In this document: positions 47,101 to 57,700 of the stretch, in pieces
How positions within the stretch are numbered: position 1 is the stretch's first letter
How the letters are laid out: each line of letters opens with the position of its first letter
Assembly (NCBI GenBank): GCA_049317525.1
Contig: JBMOIC010000002.1
Location: forward strand, 89,577 to 153,576
DNA length: 64,000 nt
Reading direction: 5' to 3'
Source: UBA961 sp049317525
Lineage (GTDB): Bacteria > Bacteroidota > Ignavibacteria > Kapaibacteriales > UBA961
Program-made: the position numbers and the translations under genes
Notes under the pieces: generated by a model
Databases searched by the model: none
Told to the model about the DNA's origin: nothing
What the model saw: the letters and a program-made list of their open reading frames with translations, nothing else

Positions 47101-48516
47101 TTATGTTATAAGAGAAGCTATATGCTTTGTAAGTTGCAATAACTTTTCGTCTTGATTAAATGTTGCTTGTAATTGTAGTCCAATTGGTAAACCTTGATCA
47201 TTATGACCGGCTGGAAAACTAATTGCAGGAATTCCAGCGATATTAGCTGAAACAGTAAAATAATCTGATAAATACATCTCTAATGGATTAGATGATTTTT
47301 CTCCTCTTTTAAAAGGCGCAGTTGGAGTAGTTGGTAATAACATTAAATCAGCTTGATCAAAAATTGATTTATATCCATTTACTATGACGCGTCTTGCTTT
47401 TTGTGCTTTTTTATAATAAGCTTCATAATATCCTGATGAAAGCACATAAGTGCCAAGCATAATTCTTCTTTGCACTTCTTTTCCAAAACCATCCGATCTG
47501 GAAGCTGTTGTCATATCTTGATGAATATCATTATTGACTCTAGTACCATATCTAACTGCATCATATCTTGCCAAATTTGATGATGCTTCAGCTGTGGCTA
47601 AAATATAATATGTAGGTATCCATGCAGAGCTAGCTGGTATTGATAATTCCTTAAATGTACATCCTGCTTTTTTAAGAGATTGAATCGTAGCATCATATAC
47701 TTTTCTTACATCTTGCGAAAGACCCAACAATTCATGTTCTGGCAATATTGCTATCGTAAGAGAATGATAATCTATAGAATTATCTAAGTTGGAAAATGAA
47801 TCTGATGGAGATAATCGAGCACATGTTGAATCATATTCATCTTCCCCACTAATGGAATCAAATACTAAAGATACTGTATCAATATCTCTAGCAAAAATTC
47901 CAATTTGATCTAATGATGATGCAAATGCAATTAATCCATATCTGGAAATTCTTCCATAACTTGGTTTGAATCCATATACACCACAAAATGCAGCGGGCTG
48001 TCTAACAGATCCTCCTGTGTCAGATCCAAGTGCTGCATGACAAAACCCTGCAGCTACAGCAGCAGCAGACCCAGATGATGAACCGCCAGGAACATAGCCA
48101 GAAAACAAAGGATGATCTGTTGCACCAAAATATGAAGTCTCGCCACTTGATCCCATTGCAAATTCATCCATATTAGCTTTACCAAGAATGATTGCCCCTT
48201 TTTGCTTTAATCTGGTAATAACAGTTGCATCGTATACAGGTATAAAATCTTGTAGCATTTTAGATGCACATGTAGTTCTTATACCTTTTGTAGATATATT
48301 ATCTTTAATAGCGATATTCATACCATCAATAGATGATAATGAACATGCTCTTTTATCGGTTTCTTTAGATAATTGAATGGCATTATCGTTTAACAGTAAA
48401 AAGGCATTCATTGAACTGTTAGCATTGATATTACCAATATGTTGTTGCACAATAGTTTCAAATGTGGTATTTCCAGATATCACACTTTCTCTATCTTTGG
48501 TATAACTGTTTGTCAT
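47101..48516 (-). CDS. gatA: Asp-tRNA(Asn)/Glu-tRNA(Gln) amidotransferase subunit A
   Basis: GatA releases ammonia from glutamine for transamidation of misacylated tRNA. The 471-residue protein has the amidase-signature triad: Lys in MNIAIKDNIST (about 69-79), the cis-Ser in GGSSSGSAAAVAAG and the nucleophilic Ser in LGSDTGGSVRQPAAF. FKPSYGRISRYGLIAFASSL follows. These residues and the length are standard for GatA. gatB and gatC are not adjacent. It lies between a small membrane protein gene (18 bases upstream) and the amidase. Confidence 0.94.
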   Translation of the reverse strand: MTNSYTKDRESVISGNTTFETIVQQHIGNINANSSMNAFLLLNDNAIQLSKETDKRACSLSSIDGMNIAIKDNISTKGIRTTCASKMLQDFIPVYDATVITRLKQKGAIILGKANMDEFAMGSSGETSYFGATDHPLFSGYVPGGSSSGSAAAVAAGFCHAALGSDTGGSVRQPAAFCGVYGFKPSYGRISRYGLIAFASSLDQIGIFARDIDTVSLVFDSISGEDEYDSTCARLSPSDSFSNLDNSIDYHSLTIAILPEHELLGLSQDVRKVYDATIQSLKKAGCTFKELSIPASSAWIPTYYILATAEASSNLARYDAVRYGTRVNNDIHQDMTTASRSDGFGKEVQRRIMLGTYVLSSGYYEAYYKKAQKARRVIVNGYKSIFDQADLMLLPTTPTAPFKRGEKSSNPLEMYLSDYFTVSANIAGIPAISFPAGHNDQGLPIGLQLQATFNQDEKLLQLTKHIASLIT

Positions 48517-48534
48517 TCCAACCTGATACTTTGA

Positions 48535-48870
48535 TTAGAAATTAAATTGTTTTGCTTGAGCTAATAGGAATATTCCTGTTCCGCCAAAGAACATAATTAA
48601 GCCAACCCATTCGAACATATTAGTAAATTGAGAGGAAGCTTCTTGTGGATGATCTAGGGGATTTGGTGCATATGTAGCAGTAATTCCAATTACCATACCC
48701 ATAAATGATGCTACAGAACCTGTCATCCATAAATGTGAGCCAAATGGATTTGCACCATGTGATATTTTAGACACTATCATTGTGTCTAATATTAAGCAAA
48801 TAGCACTAATAATAATAGCACCTAGAAATTTACCAATTCCTTTGCCAATAGATGATGTGTGGGAACTCAT
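48535..48870 (-). CDS. Small membrane protein of unknown function
   Basis: The 111-residue protein has three predicted hydrophobic helices (about 15-32, 48-65 and 87-104). The cytoplasmic or exposed loops hold SHGANPFGSHLWM and APNPLDHPQEASSQ. No family is recognised. It is probably the first gene of the leftward run that continues to gatA, with 18 bases between. The clear helices, own start and operon position support a real gene. Confidence 0.65.
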   Translation of the reverse strand: MSSHTSSIGKGIGKFLGAIIISAICLILDTMIVSKISHGANPFGSHLWMTGSVASFMGMVIGITATYAPNPLDHPQEASSQFTNMFEWVGLIMFFGGTGIFLLAQAKQFNF

Positions 48871-48912
48871 TATTTTCGTCCAAATGATAGTATAATAAAT
48901 ATATATGCTTTT

Positions 48913-49764
48913 TTACATTTTAACTTTCTTTTCATCAACCAATACTATAGAACCTTCTGTCTTATTATGAAGTATTGCAACTACATGACAATGTTCTGGC
49001 TTCCAAGGCTTACCTTGTAAACTAATTGTATATGTTTTACTAACTTTAGAGCCTGGATTTTGCATTCCTAAAGATTCACCCCAAGTACCAAAATTACCAA
49101 TTGCTGCTCTTAACATGTGCATGTGTACATAAGCACTATCATCTTCTGGAGTTTTACGATAATCTTTTTGCCAATACACTATTGAGTCTTCACTTAAGTA
49201 CACTGATAAATATTGATCAGCATTACCTTCTTCAATCCAAGTGGTAGAGACATTTACAGATAATACTTGTGTAGATGCATTATATGTTGGAACAATGTCC
49301 ATAGTTGCAGGTGCTTTTTTTGAAAGTTGATTAGCAACTTCATTAGCCCAACCATCTGGGGCAATAATTTTCGAGCTTCCTAATGTTGCTCGGTTTACCA
49401 TTCCATTAGGTTGGCCACCTGTAGCACCTAGAAATGTATTAAATAATTCATCACCAGGACTTGTCCTAAAATCTACTTTATATTTAGAGCCGCTTGGCCT
49501 TGCAAATGTTTCACCACTATGTATAGCTAGAAGAATTACTTTATCAGGATACGATTGACTTAATGCCTTTGCTTTATCTGCTGCTGCAGGACAATTTCCG
49601 CATTTGAAGCCTGTAAAATCTTCAATCAATACTTTTTGAGTACCTGTAACTTCGATTACAGTACCAGATGTCTTATAGGGAGTTTTCAAAGGGTCAATTT
49701 CATCACAACCACTTATCAATAATATAGCAGTGAAGAAAACAGTAAGATTCACTATATGTTTCAT
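48913..49764 (-). CDS. Omp28-related lipoprotein with thioredoxin-like CxxC
   Basis: I choose the ATG at 49762-49764 (283 residues). A longer frame to 49839 would overlap the upstream gene and place 25 odd residues before a good lipoprotein leader. The leader is MKHIVNLTVFFTAILLISGC (lipidated C20). The Omp28 region reads VLIEDFTGFKCGNCPAAADK (about 46-65) with a thioredoxin-like C55-G-N-C58, followed by ILLAIHSGETFARPSG. Omp28 was first seen as a Porphyromonas surface protein. It is the third gene after TlpA-like and DUF6029 genes, 10 bases after the latter. Confidence 0.85.
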   Translation of the reverse strand: MKHIVNLTVFFTAILLISGCDEIDPLKTPYKTSGTVIEVTGTQKVLIEDFTGFKCGNCPAAADKAKALSQSYPDKVILLAIHSGETFARPSGSKYKVDFRTSPGDELFNTFLGATGGQPNGMVNRATLGSSKIIAPDGWANEVANQLSKKAPATMDIVPTYNASTQVLSVNVSTTWIEEGNADQYLSVYLSEDSIVYWQKDYRKTPEDDSAYVHMHMLRAAIGNFGTWGESLGMQNPGSKVSKTYTISLQGKPWKPEHCHVVAILHNKTEGSIVLVDEKKVKM

Positions 49765-49774
49765 AAAATAACCA

Positions 49775-51559
49775 TTAAAAAGTTGATGAAATAGACAGAG
49801 AAAAACCATTAGAAGCAGGTACTGGACGGCAAACACCACCTACACATAAAATCCCGCCTCTTACTCTTCCATAGCCCATACTTATCCTTAAAGCGTCCTT
49901 TACATAGATAATATTACCACTTAGATAATTTAACCTTCTATCAGGATCTTCATTGCCATAATTATATTCATTAAAAACAGAAATAAACCATGCTGGAGCA
50001 ATTGTATATTCAGCTAATGCATATATCCAATTGCCATTATTATTGTCTAATTTAGGATAGATTGTTTTTCCTAAAGAATCTAATTCACGGGGCTGGTCAA
50101 CCCCTAAACTATCAATAAATCTATGATCTGCAGACATATGTTGGAATTCAAATCTGATTGTATGTGTAGCATTAAATGAATAAATAAATTCACTTGTAAA
50201 AACATTAGAAAGAATTGCACCTGTACCAGGAGCAACTTCAATCAATTCTTTAAGATAGTATTGGCGCATGAAACCAAAATTGGTTTTAAACTCTTTACTC
50301 CATTTCTTTTGAACTTCTATATTGAAATCTTCGAAAAACAGTTTTTTTCCAAAAGAGAGAAATTTTGTAGAATACAAATTTCCTTCTGATAATAACTTGC
50401 CATTTACTGTATTTGTATCATATACATTTTTGGTTGTATCAATTGCATGGACTCTAGAATAATTAAGATTGATAGTAGTTCCATATTTTCCACCCAAAAA
50501 GCTTCCTTTAGAAAAAGAATATAATACATCAGCTTGAATCCCTATTTCTCCATTTGGTTGCGTTGAATATGGATATAGAGTTAAAAGCCTACTTGTATAT
50601 TGTTTTGTTACTGCTGGTAAAAAATTAAGAACTAAATCAGTAAGCTGCGATCTTCTACTTGAGCGAAAATCCATATTATCTATAGATTTTAGTGATATTG
50701 ACACACCCAAACCAGGCTCTGAATAAGAACCATTAATATATAAAGCTTTACCTTCATTAAATGTATTATTATTTGTTCCCTTTGGATCATTAATTTTATG
50801 GGCATACTCTGCTGTAAAGGCTAATCCTCCTGCAAGAAAAGTCATTCTAGAGCTATAAGAAAGTACATTTTCTGGTAAATTATATGTTGGGTCTAAATCT
50901 TGTTCATATTTACTTACTATGCCTCCTCCAAAACGCAATTGCCACCCAGTAGGCATTATAGAAGCTTGTTCACTAAAGTTTTTCAGGAAATCATCTACAT
51001 TTAATTCACCATCTATACCGCGTACTATTCCAGGCCCCAAAGAAAAGAAGGAACGTTGTTTACCAAATATTCCTGTCAATTGCAAACCTTTTACCATTGA
51101 TACTTTGGCACGAATACCATCTAAGGCATTATCTAAACCTAATCCTCTTTCTTCATAGGTTCTAAATATAATTCCATTACCAAACTGCTCGTAAAAATTT
51201 CCTATCGTTATATCATAATCATCATTTGTATAACGAGCATAACGATAAGCAACTCCATTATTTCCTTCTTTGCCTCCCCAATTAGGTGAAAACCCTAATA
51301 TTTCTTTCATATATGCCTCATATCTTATACCAGCACTAAAATTTCCCTTTGTATAATTAATATTCATAAAAGAATTTGAACGTAATTTTTCAGGAACAAA
51401 TTGAGCTCCAATAAGTGAATCTTTGGTATAAGACTGAACATCTACTTGAAAATTACCACCTAAAGTACTATTGTCAGCATTCTGAGCAAATACAGAGACA
51501 TGTATGGTAGATATAATAACAAGTAATAAGAAAGGAGTAAATAATCTTTTCATAATCAT
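49775..51559 (-). CDS. DUF6029 family outer-membrane protein
   Basis: The 594-residue exported protein has a signal peptide (MIMKRLFTPFLLLVIISTIH, cut near VFAQN; the second Met at residue 3 is an alternative start) and is beta-rich throughout. The segment ARYTNDDYDITIGNFYEQFG, then GIIFRTYEERGLGLDNALDG (about 110-150) is characteristic of DUF6029. The C-terminus ends NGFSLSISSTF with the terminal Phe expected of an outer-membrane barrel. A short Cys pair (GGILCVGGVCRPV) sits near the end. It is next to Omp28 and TlpA-like genes, which suggests a shared envelope function. Confidence 0.8.
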   Translation of the reverse strand: MIMKRLFTPFLLLVIISTIHVSVFAQNADNSTLGGNFQVDVQSYTKDSLIGAQFVPEKLRSNSFMNINYTKGNFSAGIRYEAYMKEILGFSPNWGGKEGNNGVAYRYARYTNDDYDITIGNFYEQFGNGIIFRTYEERGLGLDNALDGIRAKVSMVKGLQLTGIFGKQRSFFSLGPGIVRGIDGELNVDDFLKNFSEQASIMPTGWQLRFGGGIVSKYEQDLDPTYNLPENVLSYSSRMTFLAGGLAFTAEYAHKINDPKGTNNNTFNEGKALYINGSYSEPGLGVSISLKSIDNMDFRSSRRSQLTDLVLNFLPAVTKQYTSRLLTLYPYSTQPNGEIGIQADVLYSFSKGSFLGGKYGTTINLNYSRVHAIDTTKNVYDTNTVNGKLLSEGNLYSTKFLSFGKKLFFEDFNIEVQKKWSKEFKTNFGFMRQYYLKELIEVAPGTGAILSNVFTSEFIYSFNATHTIRFEFQHMSADHRFIDSLGVDQPRELDSLGKTIYPKLDNNNGNWIYALAEYTIAPAWFISVFNEYNYGNEDPDRRLNYLSGNIIYVKDALRISMGYGRVRGGILCVGGVCRPVPASNGFSLSISSTF

Positions 51560-51644
51560 GTTGGGAAAGTAAAAAACAATAACTTTTTAAAGAAATAAAA
51601 AGCTTTCATGCTGCATATGAATAATTTTTATACAAATTAATCAA

Positions 51645-52178
51645 TTAGTGTTCTTTAACTGGTTGTCCTGCAACAACTTGTTTAATAACTTCATATAATT
51701 TTTCTTCATCGCCAGGTGCATAAGAATTATGCTGCCATACTACTTTTCCATTCCCATCTATCAGGAATGCATGCGGAACATTATTTACATTCATTGCTCT
51801 TTTTAAATCACCATTTTCATCAAGATATACTTCATATTCCCAACGTTTTCCATTGATAAATGGGGCAACTTTAGCAGAATTTCGAACATCATCAACTGAA
51901 ATTGCAACTACTTTAACTCCAGTAGCCTCTTTCCACTCATCATATACATTACTAATATTTGTTAATTCTTGAATACAAGGTTTGCACCATGTAGCCCAAA
52001 AGTTCAACAGAATGGGTTTGCCATTATTAGTGATTGAACTTGCATTAACTTTTTCTCCCTTAATATTTTTTATCGTGGCAGACGGAATTACTGCTTTTGT
52101 AGAATCAGATTCTTGAGCGTGAATTGATGACAATGAAATAATCATCAATAATGAAATGAATAATAAGAAGGCTTTCAT
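51645..52178 (-). CDS. TlpA-like periplasmic thioredoxin
   Basis: The 177-residue protein starts from the ATG at 52176-52178; a TTG four codons earlier is less likely. Signal peptide MKAFLLFISLLMIISLSSIH, cut near HAQ. The AhpC/TSA-TlpA domain has ILLNFWATWCKPCIQEL with redox C65-K-P-C68, VVAISVDDVRNSAKVAPFI and the cis-Pro segment NNVPHAFLIDGNGKVVWQH. It would act as a periplasmic disulfide reductase. It is upstream of DUF6029 and Omp28 on the same strand (85-base gap), and Omp28 also has a CxxC. Confidence 0.9.
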   Translation of the reverse strand: MKAFLLFISLLMIISLSSIHAQESDSTKAVIPSATIKNIKGEKVNASSITNNGKPILLNFWATWCKPCIQELTNISNVYDEWKEATGVKVVAISVDDVRNSAKVAPFINGKRWEYEVYLDENGDLKRAMNVNNVPHAFLIDGNGKVVWQHNSYAPGDEEKLYEVIKQVVAGQPVKEH

Positions 52179-52351
52179 GGTGATTTCCAATATTTACAAA
52201 TATTTACAAGGTAATCTAGTGTTTAATTTATGTAAAATAGATTATGTTTTACTTTACTTATACAGAAATGTTAAACCTAAATTAAAAAAATTCTTGTACT
52301 AATGTGATGTATTATGTAGATTCTGCGTGATTACAAGATGTTTTTACACTT

Positions 52352-53089
52352 ATGCATTGCAAATTTATGAAATCTTATCCCAAATATTTTCTATTTACCT
52401 TATTCATTTCAACTTTGATTTTTTGTTCCACATGTAATGAATCTTTTGGACAAAGTATTGAACTTTTTGAATTCCCCACCGAACCAGTATTGTTCTCATC
52501 CATTGAAGATATTGCTGATATTCATTGCAAGGTAAAAAATACTAGTAATCAACCAGTAAAAGTATGGGTAACAATGGATACAGCTGATTGCTTCGATAAA
52601 CATAGGGCATATTTTTGCTGGGAGCAATGTTATTCTTATGGTGTAACTGATCCTCGAAAATTTTCAACTGGCAAGCCTATTACTATTGCTGCTGGAAAAG
52701 ACACGAATGCTTTTAAAGCTTATATAGACCCAACAGCCATCATTTCGGAAGGTATAGCAGGAAAAAGTACTTTATCCTTTGATTTTTTTAATGATGATGA
52801 TCCTTCTGATAGAGTATCTGCTAGATTTACTTTTATCATAGGTAATGCATCCTCGATTAAGGAATTTAATGCTGAATCTATCAATATTGTGTATAATACT
52901 GTATTAGACCAATTAATTTATACTGGAAATGCTTCTATAAAAAGTGCTTTTCTGTATTCTCCTTGTGGTAGTGCAATAAACATACATTCTACACTATCTC
53001 TTAATGGAACTGCTAATGGATTTTATGGATATAGAATTATTACAGATGACAATAAAATCTTAAACGGTGGTTTGCTATTGCATAGATGA
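52352..53089 (+). CDS. Secreted hypothetical protein with T9SS-like tail
   Basis: The 245-residue exported protein has a leader (hydrophobic YFLFTLFISTLIFCST, cut possibly after SFGQ). The Ig-like mature part (about 32-165) contains IHCKVKNTSNQPVKVWVTMD and a Cys-rich stretch (DCFDKHRAYFCWEQC). The last 75 residues (FNAESINIVYNTVLDQLIY, then GFYGYRIITDDNKILNGGLL) look like a short T9SS sorting module. A later Met at residue 6 is an alternative start. No function recognised. It is monocistronic, with a terminator 22 bases after its stop. Confidence 0.7.
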   Translation: MHCKFMKSYPKYFLFTLFISTLIFCSTCNESFGQSIELFEFPTEPVLFSSIEDIADIHCKVKNTSNQPVKVWVTMDTADCFDKHRAYFCWEQCYSYGVTDPRKFSTGKPITIAAGKDTNAFKAYIDPTAIISEGIAGKSTLSFDFFNDDDPSDRVSARFTFIIGNASSIKEFNAESINIVYNTVLDQLIYTGNASIKSAFLYSPCGSAINIHSTLSLNGTANGFYGYRIITDDNKILNGGLLLHR

Positions 53090-53111
53090 TAATGTACCAT
53101 TAATATTTTTT

Positions 53112-53142
53112 AAAGCTCATTTTCCTAATGAGCTTTTTTTTT
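53112..53142 (+). terminator. Rho-independent terminator
   Basis: AAAGCTCATT (53112-53121) pairs with AATGAGCTTT (53127-53136) around a 5-base loop, and the T-run extends to 53142. Confidence 0.88.
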
Positions 53143-53289
53143 GGCTACTTTTCCCCAGTTAATTGAAGAATAATAAACAATCTTTTGTATTTTAGAGATG
53201 AAATAGTTGCAGCTATTTCGATTTTAAATGCTTGATATCGAGCATTCCCCTATTGCCAAAACTATAACATTACTAAGTGTAAGCACTAT

Positions 53290-54690
53290 ATGTCACAAGG
53301 CGCTTCTAAAATCGTTGTAATTGAAGATGATGAAATCGTATGTTCTACCATAAAGAAAGCTTTAGAGAGTAAGTATGATCACGTATCAACTTTTACAGAT
53401 CCAGAACATGGAATTAAAGCCTTAGAAGAAATTCAACCTGATTTGCTTTTGCTTGATATTTTTTTAGGACATTTAAATGGTATCGAGTTACTAGAAGAAA
53501 TTCGTTATCGTGGCTTTACTATGCCCGTAATTATGATGACAGGGTTTTCTGATATCAAATTAGCAGTTAGGGCAATGAAAATTGGTGCTGAAGATTTTAT
53601 CATAAAACCATTTGATATTGAACAATTAGAAGTAATCGTAGATAGAACATTAGTAAATCAAGCACTAAGAAAAAAAGTAAAACAATTAGAAGATGTTCTA
53701 AATAGTGAAATTTCAACAGAAATTCTGGGGAATTCTGCAGGAATTATTAATGCTCTTCAAATAGCACATATTGTATCCAAAGCTGAGGATACAACTGCAT
53801 TAATTTTAGGAGAATCAGGCACTGGTAAAGAATTGATGGCTCGTTTTATTCATAAAAGTTCTGGAAGAAGTCGCCATCCTTTTGTAACCATAAATTGCGG
53901 AGCGATACCAAAAGATTTAGCAGAAAATGAATTTTTTGGCTATGAAAAAGGTGCATTTACTGGTGCAACTGAGAAGATAAAACCTGGAAGATTCGAACAA
54001 GCAGACAAAGGGACTATTATGCTTGATGAAGTTGGTGAACTCAGTTTAGAAATGCAAGTAAAACTTCTAAGAGTTCTTCAAGAAAAGTCATTCTACCGTT
54101 TAGGTGGTACTAAAGAAATTGAAGTTGATGTTCGTATTATTGCAGCAACAAATCGAGACTTAGAACAATTAGTAGAAGAAGGTAAATTTAGGGAAGATTT
54201 ATTTTACAGATTAAATGTTGCGCTTATAGAATTACCTCCACTGCGAGAACGTCAAGAAGATATCCTTCCTCTTGCTAGTGTTTTTATCAATGAATTCAAT
54301 AAAAAATTTGGTAAAAATGTTACAGGGTTTACTAATGAAGCTTCAGAGATTATGCAAAACTACTATTGGAAAGGAAATATTAGAGAATTACGTAATGTAA
54401 TAGAAAGAGTTTTATTGTTGGAATCAGAACAGATTATTACAAAAGAATCTTTGTCATTTTTAAAACAGCATATTTCTCAAATGCAAAAACAAATTGACTT
54501 AAATGAGGGTCAACATATCTTACAATTGCATTCTCAGGGTGTATTAATGAATAATGTAATTAAAGATCTTATTCAACAAACTCTTATTATCAGTGGCAAT
54601 AATCAAATTGCAGCAGCTAAGATTTTAGGTGTATCAAAGAATAAACTTCGTTATCGAATGGAACAATTAGGTATTCAAACAAATAAATAG
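53290..54690 (+). CDS. Sigma-54-dependent response regulator (NtrC family)
   Basis: The 466-residue activator has a receiver domain (1-120: acidic DD at 13-14, phospho-acceptor D56 in LLLLDIFLG, T84, K106). A short linker leads to the AAA+ domain (about 143-380). This has Walker A GESGTGKE (174-181), the sigma-54 contact loop GAFTGA (221-226), Walker B TIMLDEVGEL and an arginine finger region (FREDLFYRLNV). A Fis-type helix-turn-helix closes the protein (about 425-460, NNQIAAAKILGVSKNKLRYRM). No histidine kinase is adjacent. The giant secreted-protein gene starts 72 bases downstream. Confidence 0.95.
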   Translation: MSQGASKIVVIEDDEIVCSTIKKALESKYDHVSTFTDPEHGIKALEEIQPDLLLLDIFLGHLNGIELLEEIRYRGFTMPVIMMTGFSDIKLAVRAMKIGAEDFIIKPFDIEQLEVIVDRTLVNQALRKKVKQLEDVLNSEISTEILGNSAGIINALQIAHIVSKAEDTTALILGESGTGKELMARFIHKSSGRSRHPFVTINCGAIPKDLAENEFFGYEKGAFTGATEKIKPGRFEQADKGTIMLDEVGELSLEMQVKLLRVLQEKSFYRLGGTKEIEVDVRIIAATNRDLEQLVEEGKFREDLFYRLNVALIELPPLRERQEDILPLASVFINEFNKKFGKNVTGFTNEASEIMQNYYWKGNIRELRNVIERVLLLESEQIITKESLSFLKQHISQMQKQIDLNEGQHILQLHSQGVLMNNVIKDLIQQTLIISGNNQIAAAKILGVSKNKLRYRMEQLGIQTNK

Positions 54691-54762
54691 GATGAATTTG
54701 AAAATCTAATTCTTCAAAGCTTGCCCTATCCTTTATTCATTCATTATCTTTTCTATATTGTT

Positions 54763-57700
54763 ATGAATACATTCTTAAAAAGACTTCAAGCATTTTCTAT
54801 ACTATCTATTCATGCATATTTCATTATTAGTATATGCGTCTGCTCTCATATTATCCAAGCACAACCAAAGATTGCTACTATAATACCTGATATTTGTTCC
54901 CCTGGTATGAATATATATCTAGAAATTATGGCTCCTAGCGATTCAATTGGTGCATTTGGGACATCAGGGTTTTCCTTAAATAATCCAAATAGTAGTGTAA
55001 GAGTTCGTGCTTTAAGGGATACAGATACAGCTAAAGTAATTTTTAGTCCTTGTATTATAAGTTGGGATGGACGCCTGATTTCTACTCATGTATTTGTACC
55101 ACCAGTAGAATTGGGTGGTCCTAATCCTCCAACAGATTTATGGGATCAAAATCCAGATGAATTTCATATTCCGATTCAGGTTATCGTTAATGGTGTTTCA
55201 TCTAGCATTGATACCTTATATATAGTTCAACCTTTTGGATTTAATGATAGAGGTGGTGATAATATCAATAGAGTATTAGGTGCTGGTGGTTGGGGTAGGC
55301 GATCAAGAAAAGGAGCTATGATTGTTACAAATATGGCTTTACCAGCTAATTCAATTATTTCTGTTGATACATCTGATTGTGATCCATATCTACAAGGAAA
55401 TCAAGGCTATTTACCATTTATTCTTATATCCAAAACAGCAATCGATGGAAGAAATTCCATAATATCAGTAAATGCATCAAATCAAAATGCTGGCCCTGGT
55501 GGTGGAGGCGGAGCTGGTGCATTTTGTGATGTTGTAAGTACAAATAGTAATGGTGGTAATGGTTATACCGGCGGAGCCCCTGGTGGTAGGAATGCTGCTA
55601 AATTACCTTTTTTATCTGATTATTATACCAAACCAGGATTAGGTACCGCACCTTCAATGAATAAAGGAAGTGGAGGTTCTTCTATTACTGGAGTTTTAGG
55701 TGGTGAAGCAAAGGCATATGAAGGTGGTGGAGGCGGCACTGGGCATCCATTTGGAAGTTCTGGTACAGGCTGGGATGGAACAAATAATGATATTTACGGA
55801 GCTAATGGTGGTGGCTCATCACCTTCGGATAGATTGTATGGAGGCGGTGGTGGGTTTAGAACTCCAGGCGCTTCCTCTAATGCTATAAATGGCGGTAATG
55901 CACATGGCAATGCATGTGTTGTGCCTATAGCTGGTGGGAGTGGTGGTGCTACTGGAAATCCTCAACTTGGATTTGGTACAATTACCTGTTCTGGTAGAGG
56001 CGGCGGAGGTGGTGGTGCAATTCGTTTATATGCAAATGAGATACGAGACTTGAAAATAAATGCTAAAGGTGCAGATGGAGAAGCAAATAATCCTAATGGT
56101 GGCTCTGGAAGTGGTGGTCATATAGGGATAGGGGCTAAGAATTCACTTAGTAATATTATCCCTGATATTAGTGGTGGAACCAGTATTCCTGCAGGTGGAG
56201 AAGGAAGATTTAGATTTGATGCAGCCACATATTCAGATACAAATTTTTATATGTATCAAAAAACTAATTCTATAAGCCAACCATATTTTAGAGGGCCATC
56301 TACTGGTGATAAGAATCTTGTTATCAGGCAAGGTATAACGCTACTCCCCTTTTCTGGTGGTGCTAATGAAATTACATTTTATATTAAACCGGATTCTGGA
56401 CTTTGGAGAGTATTAGATGTACCAAGAAACAATTACTCTTATAAAGGAGATAGCATTGGAATAGATTTTTCTGATATGAATAAATATCCTGAAAAACTTT
56501 TTTATATAGTTGCTATTCAAAATAATTCCATGTTTTCTTCTAAAAATGCATTTTCACAAGAACCATCTTTTGTTATGTCTCAAGCTGGAGCTAATATCCT
56601 GTATTTAAGCGATCAGCCTATTATAAAATCTGATATTGTTGTTGATATTCAACCAGCTTTAATATGTCCTACAGATAAAAGATTTGATACCCTAACAATT
56701 TACAATGTTGGAGGGGCAGATCTGGAACTTAATTCAGTGTATTTAAAGAATAATAATACAGGAATTACATTAAATAATATTCCAGGTAATGCTACAATCA
56801 TTAAACCAAAAGATTCATTAAGACTCTTTTTCACTTTTGAAAATCCTATAAGTACAGGTGATATATATGATACTTTATATATTTTTCATAATGATTTAGG
56901 AATAAATAAAAATCCTTGGATTATATCAATTCACGGCAAAAAAGATGAGATTGCCTTAGCATATTTAGATGGAAACAAAAGTAAGATTATTAAAGAGTTA
57001 AAGTTTGGTATGGGCTGTATTGGATCTACTTTATTTAATGAAGCTGCTATTTTAAATAGGACAAGCTTTCAATTACAAAAAAATGATATACAATTAGTCA
57101 ATACTAGTAAAGGTATTTTTTCTTTTACATTACAAAACACCTTTATTGATTCTAATTCAAGCGGTTTGATTCAACTTAGTTATACAAGTTCTTCTTTAGG
57201 AGCTGATACTGCTTTAATTATTTCTTCGGTTGGAAAATGTAATTTTGCTGATACACTTTTATTGATTGGCGAAGGTATCGAAACTAATCTCAGCTTAGAT
57301 AAATCGACACTTTCTTTTCCAGCCATTCCATTGGGACAAACCATTTTCCAAACAATTGTTTTAAGAAATAAAGGAATAAGCAATGCCTATATTGCTTCTG
57401 CACCAATTCCAAATCCCCCATTTCAGCTAATCAAAACAACTCCAATTACTCCTACTCTTCTGTTGCCAGGAGATTCTATCATATGTGAATATCAATATTC
57501 ACCAAACAAAAAAGGGAGCGATTCAACTACTATACAATTCATCTCTTTAAATACATTGGGTTCATGTAATGATACTGTTTCTTGTTTATTACAAGGTTCA
57601 TCATCTTTACCTCAACTAACTGTTTCATTACCAATTATAGACCAAATAGATCCTTCAGAATCTTCGTTTACTTTTCCGATTAAGTATATTATTGAACCCA

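Noticed and set aside
49765..49839. 25-residue longer N-terminus for the Omp28 protein
   Set aside because: It would overlap the DUF6029 gene and push a good lipoprotein signal peptide to an internal position.
54721..54762. TTG start of the giant protein
   Set aside because: It adds residues before a standard signal peptide starting at the ATG 54763.
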